Assembly: GCF_020422885.1 (NCBI RefSeq)
Contig: NZ_CP084622.1
Coordinates: forward strand, 2,437,001 to 2,501,000
Length of the DNA: 64,000 nt
Direction of reading: 5' to 3'
DNA from: Mesobacillus sp. S13
Lineage (GTDB): Bacteria > Bacillota > Bacilli > Bacillales > Cytobacillaceae
A program made the translations under genes and the position numbers. This document shows, piece after piece, positions 62,613 through 64,000 of this stretch. Under the pieces are notes generated by a model. It was given only the letters and a program-made list of their open reading frames with translations. It did not search any database and had not been told where the DNA came from. Each line of letters begins with the position of its first letter. Positions within the stretch are counted from its first letter, which is position 1.

Positions 62613-63782
62613 ATGAATAGAGATGCAGTGATTGTATCTGCAGTCAGGACGGCGATTGGCAGGCAGGGAGGAGCACTTGCTACGGTACCTGCCCATGTGT
62701 TTGGTGCAGAGGTGATCAAAGAGGCAATCAGGAGGGCAAACGTACAGCCTGAAATGATTGAGGATGTCATCATGGGGAATGTCATCAGCGGAGGTGGGAA
62801 CATTGCCCGACTTACAGTGCTGCAAACAGGACTTTCCCTTGAATTGCCTGGCCTGACGATCGACCGCCAGTGCGGGTCAGGTATTAATGCAGTCAATCTT
62901 GCCGCCCAGGCAATTATGTCGGGAGCGGGCGATATCTATGTTACTGGCGGCATCGAAAGCATGAGCAGGGCTCCTTATTTAATGGATAAACCAGAAAGAC
63001 CCTATAGCCCTGTGCCACCAAATTTCAGGAAGTCCCAGCTGTCACCTAAAGAAATCGGAGATCCGCCAATGGGAATCACAGCAGAGAATCTCGTAACAAA
63101 ATATGCAATTAGCAGGGAAGAGCAGGATGAATTCGCACTCTCCAGCCAGCAAAAAATGGCGGCAGCGATGGGTGAAGGCCGGTTTGATGAACAGATTATC
63201 CCAATCTCGATACCTGTCCGAAAGGGTCCACCGGTCATTTTTTACAAGGATGAGTATCCACGGCCGCAAACGACTTTGGATGCCCTGGCTCAACTTAAGC
63301 CAGCGTTTTTACCGAATGGGACTGTCACAGCCGGAAGCAGTTCCGGTCTGAATGATGCCGCGGCAGCATTACTTGTTATGTCAAGGGAGAAAGCACAAGA
63401 ATTGGGTGTGAGACCAATGGCCGTCATAAGGGAGCAGGCAGTAGCCGGGGTAGATCCGAATCTAATGGGCATTGGACCAGTTCCTGCAGTCAGGAAAGTG
63501 CTGGAGAAGTCTGGATTGACGCTCGATGACATGGACATCATCGAGATAAACGAGGCATTCGCTGCCCAGGTCATTGCATGTGACAGGGAGCTAAAGATGG
63601 ATATGGAAAAGGTCAATGTGAATGGTGGAGCAATTGCCCATGGGCATCCTCTTGGAGCCACAGGAGCAATCCTTGTGACGAAAGCTGTTTACGAGCTCGA
63701 AAGAAGAGGCGGACGGTATGCGCTTATCACTGCCTGTATTGGCGGAGGACAGGGTATCGCCACGATCATTGAACGAGAATAG
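62613..63782 (+). CDS. Acetyl-CoA acyltransferase (thiolase)
   Basis: 389 residues. Acyl-enzyme Cys in IDRQCGSGINAVNLAAQAI (about residue 88), GGIESMSRAPYLM, then NGGAIAHGHPLGATGA (His) and ITACIGGGQG (second Cys). It cleaves 3-oxoacyl-CoA to acetyl- or propionyl-CoA and ends the pathway. Co-transcribed with the SDR upstream and the kinase downstream. Confidence 0.94.
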   Translation: MNRDAVIVSAVRTAIGRQGGALATVPAHVFGAEVIKEAIRRANVQPEMIEDVIMGNVISGGGNIARLTVLQTGLSLELPGLTIDRQCGSGINAVNLAAQAIMSGAGDIYVTGGIESMSRAPYLMDKPERPYSPVPPNFRKSQLSPKEIGDPPMGITAENLVTKYAISREEQDEFALSSQQKMAAAMGEGRFDEQIIPISIPVRKGPPVIFYKDEYPRPQTTLDALAQLKPAFLPNGTVTAGSSSGLNDAAAALLVMSREKAQELGVRPMAVIREQAVAGVDPNLMGIGPVPAVRKVLEKSGLTLDDMDIIEINEAFAAQVIACDRELKMDMEKVNVNGGAIAHGHPLGATGAILVTKAVYELERRGGRYALITACIGGGQGIATIIERE

Positions 63783-63812
63783 AAATTTCAGCTTAAAGGA
63801 GGACTGGTACTT

Positions 63813-64000
63813 ATGGCTTCTGATACGATTCCAATCAGACAAGGAGAAGAACTTGATACCAGCGTGATCGAAAACTACTTAAGGGAGCAATTGCCGAATC
63901 TTCCTGGAGATAACCTGACGATTGAGCAATTCAGCTTTGGAAAATCCAATTTAACCTATCAGCTGAAGATTGGGGAATGGGAGGCGGTCCTACGGCGTCC
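63813..64000 (+). CDS. APH-type phosphotransferase, N-terminal part (cut by window end)
   Basis: The first 62 codons are present; ATG behind AAGGAGGAC. The sequence (QGEELDTSVIENYLREQLPNLPGD, then LTIEQFSFGKSNLTYQLKIGEWEAVLRRP) matches the start of the aminoglycoside-phosphotransferase-like kinases fused to ACAD in ACAD10/11: FSFGKSNLTY is the glycine-rich loop and VLRRP holds the ATP-binding Lys/Arg strand. It should phosphorylate a hydroxyacyl-CoA. The catalytic HGD and DxD lie beyond the window. Confidence 0.85.
   Translation, partial: MASDTIPIRQGEELDTSVIENYLREQLPNLPGDNLTIEQFSFGKSNLTYQLKIGEWEAVLRR

Overview
The window reads as the chromosome of a Gram-positive, endospore-forming-type Bacillaceae bacterium. 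The signs are strong AGGAGG-type ribosome binding sites, several TTG/GTG starts, an S-box (SAM-I) riboswitch on a methionine operon, a CcpA cre box, an RsbR-type stressosome protein, an M4 bacillolysin, a SodF-type superoxide dismutase and several small Bacillaceae-type proteins (DUF3892, DUF3900, DUF1572, DUF4395). Base composition looks moderate to low in GC. I see no transposase, integrase, phage gene, rRNA, tRNA or CRISPR array. Genus assignment is not possible from the sequence alone; a Mesobacillus/Neobacillus/Cytobacillus-like organism is my guess.

Layout. 1-11.7 kb holds mixed single genes: an MBL hydrolase fragment, a CoxG-like SRPBCC protein, a PD-(D/E)xK-like DUF2161 protein, a divergent TetR/MFS efflux pair with a clear palindromic operator, an SGNH hydrolase, a MATE transporter, a VanW-like lipoprotein and several small proteins. 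11.8-19.8 kb is a four-gene methionine operon (metI-metC-yitJ-metH, minus strand) behind a SAM riboswitch. 20.3-30.9 kb has a secreted neutral protease, a cstA / CC-tailed small protein / cysteine-free ArsA-like ATPase operon, a sensor kinase, a Cys/Ser/Gly-tailed protein and an RsbR-like STAS protein. 31.1-38.1 kb has sbcD-sbcC, DUF3900, a Nudix hydrolase and a methyltransferase.

38.2-64.0 kb is almost entirely a fatty-acid/acyl-CoA catabolic island: two acyl-CoA ligases, a thioesterase, four short-chain dehydrogenases, an enoyl-CoA hydratase/isomerase, a quinone-oxidoreductase-like MDR, a phosphotriesterase-like lactonase, an MBL hydrolase, an R2-like ligand-binding oxidase, aldehyde and alcohol dehydrogenases, four acyl-CoA dehydrogenases, a split MaoC hydratase pair, a thiolase and the start of an APH-type kinase. 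M42 peptidase, SodF and DUF3892 genes sit inside it. A TetR gene lies in the island, and four near-identical 20-bp palindromes (CATACCnACCGGTTAGTAtg type) sit just upstream of four of its transcription units, so the island looks like a regulon. One perfect cre box adds likely carbon catabolite control.

Two things stand out. First, the last operon encodes an ACAD10/ACAD11-like acyl-CoA dehydrogenase together with a separate APH-type kinase, SDR and thiolase. This is an unfused version of the mammalian kinase-dehydrogenase and of the Pseudomonas Lva 4-hydroxyacid pathway. In the same island are a lactonase and an R2lox oxidase, suggesting a route for hydroxy-acids or lactones. Second, five intergenic gaps each contain a private tandem-repeat array. 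The unit sequences differ between loci, but the periods fall in only two classes, about 21 bp and about 52 bp (2 and 5 helical turns), and the three 52-bp arrays all carry internal inverted repeats. I know of no named element class that fits.
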